A DNA stretch of 64,000 nucleotides from an uncultured Acidovorax sp. (GTDB taxonomy: Bacteria; Pseudomonadota; Gammaproteobacteria; Burkholderiales; Burkholderiaceae_C): positions 1 to 64,000 of the forward strand of contig CAJYHL010000021.1 in the NCBI GenBank assembly GCA_913774625.1. The letters run 5' to 3'. Below the pieces are notes generated by a model, which worked only from the letters and a program-made list of their open reading frames with translations, did no database searches and had not been told where the DNA came from. Made by a program: the position numbers and the translations under genes. This document shows, one piece after another, positions 26,601 through 35,067 of the stretch (positions within the stretch are counted from its first letter, which is position 1; each line of letters starts with the position of its first letter).

Positions 26601-27335
26601 TCAGTTCCTTCCGGGAATGAGGGACAGGAATTCGCGGCGCAGCGCCGAGTCCTTGAGGAAGACGCCGCGCATGACGGAGTTGAGCATCTTGCTGTCCATC
26701 TCGCGCACGCCGCGCCAGGACATGCAGAAGTGGCTGGCCTCCATGACGATGGCCAGGCCGTCGGGCTGGGTCTTGTCCATGATGAGGTCTGCCAGCTGCA
26801 CCACGGCCTCTTCCTGGATCTGCGGGCGGCCCATGACCCAGTCCACCAGGCGAGCGTACTTGGACAGGCCGATGACGTTGGTGTGCTCGTTGGGCATCAC
26901 GCCGATCCAGATCTTGCCGATCACCGGGCAGAGGTGGTGGCTGCAGGCGCTGCGCACGGTGATCGGGCCGACGATCATCAGCTCGTTCAGGTGCTCGGCG
27001 TTGGGGAATTCGGTGATCGCCGGCTGCGGCACGTAGCGGCCCTTGAACACCTCGTTCAGGTACATCTTGGCCACCCGGCGCGCGGTGTTCTGCGTGTTGT
27101 GGTCGGTTGCGGTGTCGATGACCATGCTGTCGAGCACGCCCTGCATCTTGGCCTCGACCTCGTCGAGCAGCAGCTCCAGCTCGCCGGGCTCGATGAACTC
27201 GGAGATGTTGTCGTTGGCGTTGAAGCGCTTGCGGGCCTTCGTCAGCCGTTCGCGGATCTTGACGGAGACGGGGGTGCCCTCGGCGGACGGCGCGGCGCTC
27301 CCGGCGGCCTCGGCGGCGATGAGTTCTTTCAGCAT
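26601..27335 (-). CDS. folE: GTP cyclohydrolase I
   Basis: Converts GTP to dihydroneopterin triphosphate, the first step of folate synthesis. 244 residues from MLKELIAAE. The zinc/active-site segment SACSHHLCPVIGKIWIGV, the GLSKYARLVDWVMGRPQIQE region and the C-terminal EASHFCMSWRGVREMDSKMLNS are all conserved. The upstream in-frame start at 27413 would translate part of a dispersed repeat, so I prefer 27335. It runs with the BLUF and DUF429 genes. nudB, the next enzyme of the pathway, lies about 4 kb away on the same strand. Confidence 0.94.
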   Translation of the reverse strand: MLKELIAAEAAGSAAPSAEGTPVSVKIRERLTKARKRFNANDNISEFIEPGELELLLDEVEAKMQGVLDSMVIDTATDHNTQNTARRVAKMYLNEVFKGRYVPQPAITEFPNAEHLNELMIVGPITVRSACSHHLCPVIGKIWIGVMPNEHTNVIGLSKYARLVDWVMGRPQIQEEAVVQLADLIMDKTQPDGLAIVMEASHFCMSWRGVREMDSKMLNSVMRGVFLKDSALRREFLSLIPGRN

Positions 27336-27385
27336 GGGCGGGATGGTAACAGCGAAGACACACGCCTGCACTGCGAGGGCTTCGA

Positions 27386-27437
27386 GCCTCCGGCGCTTGT
27401 ATATCAAGCGCATCGAGCTATCAATTAAGTAGCAAAA
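27386..27437 (-). repeat. Double-hairpin dispersed repeat (copy c)
   Basis: Read on the minus strand: TTTTGCTAC, 6 nt, GATAGCT, then GCGCTTG-atata-CAAGCGC (perfect 7-bp stem), then CGGAGGC. It lies in the 115-bp space between the clsB-like gene and folE, on their shared strand. It is the best-preserved second hairpin of the set. Confidence 0.75.
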
Positions 27438-27450
27438 GAACCATGTGCAA

Positions 27451-28743
27451 TCAGTAGCGGTGGCCGGTGACCCAGAGCGCGGCGCGCATCAGCCCGAAGG
27501 CCAGGCGGTCGAGCACGCGCTGGCGCCAGGGCCGGCCGGCGTAGGCTGCCGGATCCAGCCGCCGGCCGGCATGCTCCATGGCCTGCACCAGCCGGGCGCG
27601 CAGGTCCAGGGCGAAGGCGGCATCCTCCACGACGACATTGGCTTCGCGCGCCAGCAGCATCGACAGCGGATCGAGGTTGGACGAGCCCACCGTGGCCCAG
27701 GGCCGCTCGCCCTCGGCATCGACCACCGCCACCTTGGCATGCAGGAAGCTGGGCGCGTATTCGTGGATCTCCACGCCCGCAGCCAGCAGCGCGCCATAGA
27801 CCGGCCGCGCCGCGTGGTACTGCATGAAGTATTCGTAGCGCCCCTGCAGCAGCAGCTGCACGCGCACGCCGCGCCGGGCGGCCAGCACCAGGGCGCGGCG
27901 CAGCTTGCGGCCCGGCACGAAGTAGGCGTTGGCGATGATGATCTCGCGGCGCGCCGTGCCGATGGCGCGCAGGTAGGCCTGCTCGATGCGGCTGCGGTGG
28001 CGCAGGCTGTCGCGCAGCACCAGCATGGCTCGCATGCCCTGCTGGCGGCCGCCGGCCGGCAGCGCTGCGTCGGCGAGCCGCGCCGCCCTGGCGGCACGCG
28101 CGGCGCGCAGGTCGGCCAGGGCCTGACCCAGCCCGTGGCGGCGCACATCGCGCAATGCGTGCATGCGCCACCAGAGCTGCTCCATGGCCTCGCTGGCGTC
28201 GGCCACCAGGCTGCCCGTCACGCGCACCGCGAAATCGAAGCGCGGCGCCTTCAGGGTGCCGTAGTTGGGGTCGTGGAAGTCGTCGAGTACGTTGATGCCG
28301 CCACAGTACAGCACGCAGCCATCGACCACGCAGAGCTTGCGGTGCAGCCGGCGCCAGCTCCTGGGCAGCACAAGCCCGAAGCGGCCGGGCGGCGAATAGA
28401 CCTGCCACTGCACGCCGGCTTCCGCCAGCCGCTGGGGCCAGGGCGCAGGCAGGCCGCCCGCGCTGCCCACGCCATCGACGGCCACCCGCACGCGCACGCC
28501 GCGCTGCGCGGCGCGCACGAAGGCTTCAGCCACCAGGGCGCCCGCGCCGGTGCAGTCGAAGATGTAGGTCTCGAACTGCACCTCGGACACCGCCGCGTCC
28601 ACATCGCGGATCAGGGCCGCGAAAAGCTGCTGCGCGCCCTCCAGCAGTTCGATGCGGTGGTCGTCGGCGCAGGCGGGCCGTGCCGCCGGCGCGCGCCGGC
28701 CGAACACGCTCCGGCGCGGGCGCTGCGCCTGCGGCGCAGTCAC
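27451..28743 (-). CDS. clsB: Cardiolipin synthase-like phospholipase D family protein
   Basis: 430 residues with two HKD motifs: HRKLCVVDGCVLYCGGINV and HAKVAVVDAEGERPWATVGSSNLD. This is the ClsB-type arrangement (soluble or peripheral, without the two N-terminal membrane helices of ClsA), including FETYIFDCTGAGALVAEAF before the first motif. It probably condenses phosphatidylglycerol or phosphatidylethanolamine to cardiolipin. It starts at a GTG overlapping the stop of the EEP phosphatase gene (GTGA). In E. coli the ybhP-clsB pair has the same order, which supports the call. Confidence 0.88.
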   Translation of the reverse strand: MTAPQAQRPRRSVFGRRAPAARPACADDHRIELLEGAQQLFAALIRDVDAAVSEVQFETYIFDCTGAGALVAEAFVRAAQRGVRVRVAVDGVGSAGGLPAPWPQRLAEAGVQWQVYSPPGRFGLVLPRSWRRLHRKLCVVDGCVLYCGGINVLDDFHDPNYGTLKAPRFDFAVRVTGSLVADASEAMEQLWWRMHALRDVRRHGLGQALADLRAARAARAARLADAALPAGGRQQGMRAMLVLRDSLRHRSRIEQAYLRAIGTARREIIIANAYFVPGRKLRRALVLAARRGVRVQLLLQGRYEYFMQYHAARPVYGALLAAGVEIHEYAPSFLHAKVAVVDAEGERPWATVGSSNLDPLSMLLAREANVVVEDAAFALDLRARLVQAMEHAGRRLDPAAYAGRPWRQRVLDRLAFGLMRAALWVTGHRY

Positions 28744-29489
28744 CAGCGGAACTCCGCGATCAGCGGCAGATGGTCCGACATGCGCCACCAGGCTCGCCCG
28801 CGCGGCACGTGCAGGCCGGCGGGCACCAGGCCGCGCACATAGACATGGTCCAGCTGCACCAGCGGCAGCCGGGCCGGATAGGTCGGCACGGGCGGGCCGT
28901 CCTCGTATTCGTGCAGGCCGAAGCCGGCCAGCATGCGCTTGATCTGCAGCCCCCAGTCGTTGAAGTCGCCCGCCACCACCAGCGGGGCACCGGGCGGCAC
29001 CTCGCGGTCGATGAAGCGCTGCAGCTGCTCCACCTGCCGAACGCGGCTGCCGGGCACCAGCCCGAGGTGGACGACGATGGAATGCAGCCTGCGCCCGTCG
29101 ATGTCCACCTCGACATGCAGCAGCCCGCGCTGCTCGAAGCGGTGGTCGGACATGTCTTCGTGCTGATGGCCGGCGACCGGCCAGCGCGAGAGCAGCGCAT
29201 TGCCGTGCTCGCCGTGGCGCGTGACGGCATTGGTGCGATAGACCGCCTCGTAGCCCTCGGGCGCCAGGTAGTCGGCCTGGGGCTGCTCCGGCCAGTGCCG
29301 GAACTGGCGCGGCCCGCGGTGGTGCAGCTTGCGCACTTCCTGCAGGCAGACGATGTCGGCGTCGAGCTGCTCGACGGCCAGCGCCAGGTTGTGGATCTCC
29401 AGGCGGCGCGCCGGACCCAGGCCCTGAACGCCCTTGTGGATGTTGTAGGTGGCGATGCGCAGCAGGCTGGAAGATGGCATGGGCGGCAT
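28740..29489 (-). CDS. Endonuclease/exonuclease/phosphatase family protein (YbhP-like)
   Basis: 249 residues. The EEP fold motifs are ATYNIHKG at the N-terminus, ADIVCLQEVR with the metal-binding Glu, a central HLGL segment, AGDFNDW, and SDHLPLIAEF at the C-terminus with the catalytic His. It has no signal peptide. It is coupled to the clsB-like gene by a GTGA overlap, as YbhP is in E. coli. The substrate is unknown; a phospholipid or phosphodiester is a guess from context. Starts at 29489 or 29480 are equally plausible. Confidence 0.85.
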   Translation of the reverse strand: MPPMPSSSLLRIATYNIHKGVQGLGPARRLEIHNLALAVEQLDADIVCLQEVRKLHHRGPRQFRHWPEQPQADYLAPEGYEAVYRTNAVTRHGEHGNALLSRWPVAGHQHEDMSDHRFEQRGLLHVEVDIDGRRLHSIVVHLGLVPGSRVRQVEQLQRFIDREVPPGAPLVVAGDFNDWGLQIKRMLAGFGLHEYEDGPPVPTYPARLPLVQLDHVYVRGLVPAGLHVPRGRAWWRMSDHLPLIAEFRW

Positions 29490-29668
29490 TGTCTCGCAGC
29501 CGCCGCGTGCCCGCCCTGCATCGCCCAGAGCACGCCGGGCCGAGTCGACATTCGGCCCCAAGGATGTATCCAGAAGTTGCGCCATTGCCTACACTTGCAC
29601 GCTTTCGCACACTCTGCACGCTTCACACTGCGGTCCCTCCTTCCCTACACGCGTCGCATCGCAGCTCC

Positions 29669-31429
29669 ATGAAGTACGTTTCTCCCGCCAACCCGCCCCA
29701 GGACACCCGGGCGCTGGTCATCGACAGCAACGCCACCTCGCGCAGCATTCTGGTGTCGCAGCTGCGCCAGTACGGCGTGACGCGGGTGATGCAGTGCAGC
29801 CGGCCCCAGGATGCGCGGGCGCGGCTGGAACACACCGTCTTCGACTACGTGCTGTGCGAGCAGTACTTCAACACCGGCCAGTCGGGGCAGACCCTGCTGG
29901 ACGATCTGCGGCGCGCGCAGCTGCTGCCTTTTTCCACGGTGTTCTTCATGGTCACGGCCGAGGCCTCCTACGCCGCCGTGGCCGAGGCCGCCGAGTCGGC
30001 GCTGGACGGCTATCTGCTCAAGCCGTTCACGCCCAGCGCCATGTTCGAGCGGCTGACCGCCGCGCGCATGCGCAAGACCCATCTGCAATCGATCTTCAGC
30101 GCCATCGAGCGCGAGGACTTCGAAGGCGCCGCCGCCCTCTGCCTGGAACAGTTCAAGCAACGCAAGGCCTACTGGCTCTATGCCGCGCGCATCGGCTCCG
30201 AACTGCTGCTGCGGCTGGGCCGCCACGACCAGGCCCGCACCCTGTTCGAGGCCGTGATCGACGCCCGCGCCCTGCCCTGGGCGCGGCTGGGCATCGCCCG
30301 CGCGCAGATGGAGTCGGGCCAGGCGCCCCGCGCCATCACCACGCTGCAGGGACTGCTGGGGGACGACTCCTCCTTCGTCGATGCCTACGACGTGCTGGGC
30401 CGCGCACAGGTCGAAACCGGCCAGTTCGACGAGGCGCTGGAGACCTACCGCCTCGCCAGCAGCCTGACGCCCGACTCCGTGGCCCGCCTGCAGAAGCTGG
30501 GCATGATGGCCCACTACATGGGCGACAGCGAGACGGCCTCCAAGGCCCTGTCACGCGCTGCCATCCTGGGCATCGACTCCAAGCTCTTCGACCAGCAGTC
30601 GCTGGTGCTGCTGGCCTTTCAGTATTTCCACGAGAACGACCGCAAGGGGCTGGAGCGCTGCATGGCCGACTTCGCCCGGCTGCTGGAGCGCCAGCCCGAG
30701 AGCCGGCGCACCCGGCGCTTCGAGGCCGTCGTGCGGTCGCTGCAGCTGATCCAGCAGCGGCAGGTGGTGCAGGCCGTGGCCAGCGTGCGCCAGCTGGGCC
30801 AGGACATCCGCGACAGCCAGTTCGACTTCGAGGCCGCCTGCAACATGGTGGGCCTGCTGGCGGTGCTGGGAGAGACCTCCATCGAACTGCCCGAAGGCCC
30901 GGAATGGGTGCTGGCCATTGGCCTGCGCTACACCAACACCCGGGCACTGACCGAGCTGCTGGCCAGCGCCGCCCAGCGCTACCCGGAGCATTCCCAGACC
31001 CTGCGCGACTGCCTGGTGCAGGTCAACAAGGCGGCCGAAACCGCCGTGGCCTACAGCCTGGGCGGCGACCCGCAGGCCGCGGTGGAACAGCTGCTGGCGC
31101 GGGTGGACGCCACGCTCAACACCAAGCTGCTGGACATCGCCCAGCAGCTGCTGACCCGGCATGCCGCCCGCATCGAAGACACGGCCGGCGCGCAGGCCAC
31201 CATAGACGCCTTGCGCGAGCGCTGCGGCCCCACCATGGCGCGGGCGGCCATAGGCCACGAGGGCGAGCGCAAGCCGGGCGAGCTGGTGCTGCGCACCCAG
31301 TCGGGCGACGCGGCGGCCCAGCGCAAGGCCGCCATGGCCGCGCTGGTCGCCCAGCCTGCGCAGCCGCCCGCAGAGGGCCCGGAATCCGCCGACCCCATGG
31401 ACGCCTTCCGCCTGCGGCCCACGAGCTGA
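29669..31429 (+). CDS. Receiver-TPR protein with Glu at the phosphorylation position
   Basis: 586 residues. Residues ~13-125 form a receiver domain: VIDSN for the acidic pocket, Thr96 (MVTAEA) and Lys118 (LLKPF). At the position of the phosphoacceptor Asp the sequence reads DYVLCEQYF, so Asp is replaced by Glu64. The remainder is a long array of TPR-like helices (e.g. DAYDVLGRAQVETGQFDEALETYRLA). It is cytoplasmic. The Glu may mimic a permanently phosphorylated state, but that is inference. No DNA-binding output is present. It is divergent from the EEP gene and convergent with nudB. Confidence 0.82.
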   Translation: MKYVSPANPPQDTRALVIDSNATSRSILVSQLRQYGVTRVMQCSRPQDARARLEHTVFDYVLCEQYFNTGQSGQTLLDDLRRAQLLPFSTVFFMVTAEASYAAVAEAAESALDGYLLKPFTPSAMFERLTAARMRKTHLQSIFSAIEREDFEGAAALCLEQFKQRKAYWLYAARIGSELLLRLGRHDQARTLFEAVIDARALPWARLGIARAQMESGQAPRAITTLQGLLGDDSSFVDAYDVLGRAQVETGQFDEALETYRLASSLTPDSVARLQKLGMMAHYMGDSETASKALSRAAILGIDSKLFDQQSLVLLAFQYFHENDRKGLERCMADFARLLERQPESRRTRRFEAVVRSLQLIQQRQVVQAVASVRQLGQDIRDSQFDFEAACNMVGLLAVLGETSIELPEGPEWVLAIGLRYTNTRALTELLASAAQRYPEHSQTLRDCLVQVNKAAETAVAYSLGGDPQAAVEQLLARVDATLNTKLLDIAQQLLTRHAARIEDTAGAQATIDALRERCGPTMARAAIGHEGERKPGELVLRTQSGDAAAQRKAAMAALVAQPAQPPAEGPESADPMDAFRLRPTS

Positions 31430-31438
31430 AACCGACCT

Positions 31439-31897
31439 TCAGGGCCGCGCCGCAAAGCGCGGCAGCATCAGGCAGGCCTCGGCATTGGAAGGGGAAAAGC
31501 AGGCCAACGCGGCATCGCGCCAGGGCAGCCAGCGCCACTGCACATGCTCTCGGGGATCGAGGCGGATCGGCTGGCCCGCCGGTACCTGCAGGCCGAAGAG
31601 GCGCTCGCGGTTGCGCACCACGCCCGGCGCGTAGCGGTGCAGCCACTGCGGCCAGATGTCATAGACGTTCTCCAGCGCCCAATCGGTCAGCACGCAGCCC
31701 GGCGCGCGCGCATCGATGCCGGTTTCCTCCCGCACTTCGCGCACGGCCGTGTCCTCGAAGGGCTCGTCCGGCCAGTCCTTGCTGCCCGTTACCGACTGCC
31801 AGTGCTCCGCATCGCCGGTGCGGCGGATGAGCAGCACGTCCAGGGCCGGCGTGTGGATCACGACCAGCACGGATTCGGGGATCTTGAAGGCGGCCAT
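31439..31897 (-). CDS. nudB: Dihydroneopterin triphosphate pyrophosphohydrolase (NUDIX)
   Basis: 152 residues. Removes pyrophosphate from dihydroneopterin triphosphate in folate synthesis. The Nudix box ends in REVREETGID. Its first half reads VTGSKDWPDEPFEDTAV, giving Gly-x6-Glu, not the usual Gly-x5-Glu, an insertion I recall in Burkholderiales NudB. The VTGS segment and the position next to aspS favour NudB over other Nudix types. It is separated from aspS by a terminator. Confidence 0.85.
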   Translation of the reverse strand: MAAFKIPESVLVVIHTPALDVLLIRRTGDAEHWQSVTGSKDWPDEPFEDTAVREVREETGIDARAPGCVLTDWALENVYDIWPQWLHRYAPGVVRNRERLFGLQVPAGQPIRLDPREHVQWRWLPWRDAALACFSPSNAEACLMLPRFAARP

Positions 31898-31916
31898 GCG
31901 TTCTCGTGCGGAAATG

Positions 31917-31950
31917 AAAAAAGCAGCAGAAGCGGTGGGCTCCTGCTGCT
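31917..31950 (-). terminator. Rho-independent terminator after aspS
   Basis: On the minus strand AGCAGCAG pairs with CTGCTGCT across a 13-nt loop and is followed by six T. It lies 66 bp past the aspS stop and 20 bp before the nudB start, so nudB expression depends on readthrough or on its own promoter. Confidence 0.8.
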
Positions 31951-32015
31951 CGATGCTCGATGCCCGCGGGGTGCGGGTCGGCCGGGCTGGCCGTACCGCG
32001 CGCCGCCGCGCCGGA

Positions 32016-33830
32016 TCAGCCCGCCTTCACCGCGTCGGGGTTGCGCAGGCGGATGTGCAGCTCGCGCAGCTGCTTCTCGTCCACCGGGCCGGGCGCCTGC
32101 GTGAGCAGGTCCTGGGCGCGCTGAGTCTTGGGGAAGGCGATCACGTCACGGATGGATTCGGCGCCCGTCATCAGCGTGACGATGCGGTCCAGGCCGAAGG
32201 CCAGGCCGCCGTGCGGGGGCGCGCCGTACTGCAGCGCGTCCAGCAGGTAGCCGAACTTGTTGCGGGCCTCTTCGGGCGTGATCTTGAGCGCGTCGAACAC
32301 CTTCTGCTGCACGTCGGCGCGGTGGATACGGACGGAGCCGCCGCCCATCTCCCAGCCGTTGAGCACCATGTCGTAGCCCTTGGAGATGCACTTCTCGGGC
32401 GCGCTCACCATCCAGTCCTCGTGGCCGTCCTTGGGTGCCGTGAAGGGGTGGTGCACGGCGGTGTAGCGCTGGGCTTCGTCGTCGTACTCGAACATCGGGA
32501 AATCCACCACCCAGAGGGGCGCCCAGCGGTCTTCGAACAGGCCGTTCTTCTTGCCGAATTCGCTGTGGCCGATCTTGATGCGCAGCGCGCCGATGGCGTC
32601 GTTGACGATCTTTTCCTTGTCGGCGCCGAAGAACAGCAGGTCGCCGTCCTGGGCGCCCGTGCGCTTCATGATCTCGGCGATGGCGGCGTCGTGGATGTTC
32701 TTCACGATCGGCGACTGCAGGCCGTCACGGCCCTTGGCCAGTTCGTTGACCTTGATGTAGGCCAGGCCCTTGGCGCCGTAGATCTTCACGAACTCGGTGT
32801 AGCCGTCGATCTCGCCGCGCGAGAGGCCGCCGGCTTCGCGCGCGCCGCCGGGCACGCGCAGGGCCACCACGCGGCCGCCCTTCATGTTGGCGGCGCCCGA
32901 GAACACCTTGAAGTCCACGTCCTTCATGACCTCGGTCAGCTCGGTGAACTCGAGCTTCACGCGCAGGTCGGGCTTGTCGGAGCCGTAGCGGTGGGCCGCT
33001 TCCTGGTAGGTCATGACAGGGAATTCGCCCAGGTCCACGCCGATGGTGTTCTGGAACACCGTCTTGATCATGCCCTGGAAGATGTCGCGGATCTCCTCTT
33101 CCGTCAGGAACGAGGTCTCGATATCGATCTGCGTGAATTCAGGCTGGCGGTCGGCGCGCAGGTCTTCGTCGCGGAAGCACTTGGTGATCTGGTAGTAGCG
33201 GTCGAAGCCGGAGACCATCAGCATCTGCTTGTAGAGCTGGGGCGACTGCGGCAGCGCGAAGAACTGGCCGTCGTGCACGCGGCTGGGCACCAGGTAGTCG
33301 CGCGCGCCTTCGGGCGTGGACTTGCCCAGCATGGGCGTCTCGATGTCGATGAAGCCGTTGGCGTCGAGGAACTTGCGCACCTCCATGGACACGCGGTAGC
33401 GCAGCATCAGGTTGCGCTGCATGTAGGGGCGGCGCAGGTCCAGCACGCGGTGCGTGAGGCGCGTGGTTTCCGACAGGTTCTCCTCGTCGATCTGGAACGG
33501 AGGCGTGACGGAGGGGTTGAGCACTTCCAGCTCGTGGCAGAGCACTTCGATCTGGCCGCTCTTGAGGGCGTCGTTGGCCGTGCCTTCGGGGCGCGAACGC
33601 ACCAGGCCCTTGACCTGCACGCAGAACTCGTTGCGCACGCCTTCGGCCGTCTTGAACATGTCGGCGCGGTCGGGGTCGCACACCACCTGCACATAGCCTT
33701 CGCGGTCGCGCAGATCGATGAAGATCACGCCGCCATGGTCGCGGCGGCGGTTGACCCAGCCGGCCAGGGTGACGGTTTGGCCCAGGAGGGCTTCGGTGAC
33801 GAGACCGCAGTAGTGAGTGCGCATGGCCAT
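32016..33830 (-). CDS. aspS: Aspartyl-tRNA synthetase
   Basis: 604 residues, a class II synthetase of the long bacterial type. It has an OB-fold anticodon-binding domain ([22 protein letters not shown]), motif 1 around [35 protein letters not shown], and motif 2 [20 protein letters not shown]. The GAD insertion domain is followed by motif 3 in [15 protein letters not shown]. The start MAMRTHYCG (complement of 33828-33830) has AGGAAAG upstream in the form GGAAAGATATCC; MRTHYC two codons later is the alternative. It is flanked by DUF502 upstream and nudB downstream, the usual Burkholderiales order. Confidence 0.96.
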   Translation of the reverse strand: MAMRTHYCGLVTEALLGQTVTLAGWVNRRRDHGGVIFIDLRDREGYVQVVCDPDRADMFKTAEGVRNEFCVQVKGLVRSRPEGTANDALKSGQIEVLCHELEVLNPSVTPPFQIDEENLSETTRLTHRVLDLRRPYMQRNLMLRYRVSMEVRKFLDANGFIDIETPMLGKSTPEGARDYLVPSRVHDGQFFALPQSPQLYKQMLMVSGFDRYYQITKCFRDEDLRADRQPEFTQIDIETSFLTEEEIRDIFQGMIKTVFQNTIGVDLGEFPVMTYQEAAHRYGSDKPDLRVKLEFTELTEVMKDVDFKVFSGAANMKGGRVVALRVPGGAREAGGLSRGEIDGYTEFVKIYGAKGLAYIKVNELAKGRDGLQSPIVKNIHDAAIAEIMKRTGAQDGDLLFFGADKEKIVNDAIGALRIKIGHSEFGKKNGLFEDRWAPLWVVDFPMFEYDDEAQRYTAVHHPFTAPKDGHEDWMVSAPEKCISKGYDMVLNGWEMGGGSVRIHRADVQQKVFDALKITPEEARNKFGYLLDALQYGAPPHGGLAFGLDRIVTLMTGAESIRDVIAFPKTQRAQDLLTQAPGPVDEKQLRELHIRLRNPDAVKAG

Positions 33831-33954
33831 GGATATCTTTCCCGTGCGCCCGCGAAGGGGCGCCTTTAGTTGCTTGACTTGACGCGCGCCCACGGAAGGC
33901 GCAGCGGATGGAGGAATGCCGGTGTCTGGTTGGCGGCCTGAAGGTGACGGAGGG

Positions 33955-34581
33955 TTACTGCTTGGAATCGAGCTGCTGCACCGGGTCCGGTGGCACCACC
34001 ACACCCATCGAGACGATGTACTTCAGCGCCGTGTCCACGCTCATGTCCAGCTCGACGCAGTCGCTCTTGCGCATGATGACGAAGTAGCCGCCGGTGGGGT
34101 TGGGCGTGGTGGGCACATAGACGCTCACGAATTCGTCGCGCAGGTAGGCCGCGACCTCGCCGCTGGGCGCGCCGGTCACGAAGGCCACTGTCCAGACGCC
34201 CTCGCGCGGCCACTGCACCAGCACGGCGGTGCGGAAGGCATTGCCGCTTTCGGAGAACAGCGTGTCCGACACCTGCTTGACGCTGGAGTAGATCGAGCGC
34301 ACCACCGGGATGCGGCTGACCAGGGCGTCGCCCCACTGCACCAGCTTGCGGCCCGCGAAATTGCTGGCGAGCGCGCCCACGACCAGCAGGATGGCCAGCG
34401 TGAGCAGCACGCCGAAGCCCGGGATGTGGAAGCCCAGCAGCCGGTCGGGCTGCCAGGACAGCGGCAGGATCTGCAGGGTCTGGTCGAGCGTGCTGACGAT
34501 CCAGTGCAGCACCCAGGCCGTGATGACCCCGGGCACGATGACCAGGAGGCCGGTGAGCAGCCATTTGCGCAAAGCGGACAT
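33955..34581 (-). CDS. DUF502-family membrane protein
   Basis: 208 residues. Two N-terminal transmembrane helices ([23 protein letters not shown] and [20 protein letters not shown]) precede a cytoplasmic or periplasmic domain with the conserved [19 protein letters not shown] and [15 protein letters not shown] segments of DUF502. Function is unknown. The family regularly precedes aspS in betaproteobacteria, and the order FmdB-DUF502-AspS here is standard. The MSALRK start has a weak Shine-Dalgarno; longer starts give an arginine-rich nonsense extension. Confidence 0.88.
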   Translation of the reverse strand: MSALRKWLLTGLLVIVPGVITAWVLHWIVSTLDQTLQILPLSWQPDRLLGFHIPGFGVLLTLAILLVVGALASNFAGRKLVQWGDALVSRIPVVRSIYSSVKQVSDTLFSESGNAFRTAVLVQWPREGVWTVAFVTGAPSGEVAAYLRDEFVSVYVPTTPNPTGGYFVIMRKSDCVELDMSVDTALKYIVSMGVVVPPDPVQQLDSKQ

Positions 34582-34621
34582 GCGGTGGTGAATCGGTTGG
34601 TGGGAAAAGGCGGTGGACCGC

Positions 34622-34933
34622 TCAGGCGGCAGCGGCGCCGGAAGCGGGGCTGGCCGCCGGAGCCGAAGCCGGGGCCGGTGCGGGAGCTGCCGAGGCGGCG
34701 GCCGAGCCCTCGCCCGCAGGCGCGGCGGCCGGCTTGGCAGGGGCACTGCCGCTGTTCTTGAAATCGGTGGCGTACCAGCCGGAACCTTTGAGCTGGAAGC
34801 CGGCGGCCGTCAGCTGCTTGGAAAATGCCTCGGCGCCGCAGGCCGGGCAGACCGTGAGCGGTGCATCGGAGATCTTTTGAAGCACATCCTTGGCATGGCC
34901 ACAGGAGCCGCATTTGTAGGCGTAAATAGGCAT
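34622..34933 (-). CDS. FmdB-family zinc-ribbon protein
   Basis: 103 residues. The zinc ribbon MPIYAYKCGSCGHAKDVLQKISDAPLTVCPACGAEAFSKQLTAAGFQLKGSGWYATDF has two CxxC pairs and the family ending GSGWYxTDF. After residue ~65 the tail is an Ala/Pro-rich low-complexity extension. It was first noted near formamidase genes as a regulator, but in most bacteria its role is unknown. It is the first gene of the FmdB-DUF502-aspS group. Confidence 0.88.
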   Translation of the reverse strand: MPIYAYKCGSCGHAKDVLQKISDAPLTVCPACGAEAFSKQLTAAGFQLKGSGWYATDFKNSGSAPAKPAAAPAGEGSAAASAAPAPAPASAPAASPASGAAAA

Positions 34934-35035
34934 CGGAGGCTAGGGCGCGAGGGGGTAAGACAAAGCCGGCAATTATAGGTTGCCGGGCCGTATACCCTCC
35001 GCCAGCACCCGGCGTGGCGCGCGGCCCCCATCCAC

Positions 35036-35067
35036 GATCTCGGAACGAGTTTACGCTCTCAGAGCGT
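35036..35067 (-). repeat. Stop-codon-overlapping repeat (copy 1)
   Basis: Top strand GATCTCGGAAC, GAGTTTACG, then CTCTCAGAGCG. It shares the TCTC-GAACG-GTTTAC core and the two-small-palindrome layout with 47137-47168. Read on the minus strand it contains the TGA stop of the symporter gene. Confidence 0.55.

Noticed and set aside
27336-27413. Longer folE start
   Set aside because: The extension (MRLIYKRRRLEALAV...) translates part of repeat copy c. The family N-terminus begins at MLKELIAAE.
27445-29672. Plus-strand frames opposite the PLD and EEP genes
   Set aside because: Antisense shadows. The minus-strand frames carry both HKD motifs and the EEP motifs.
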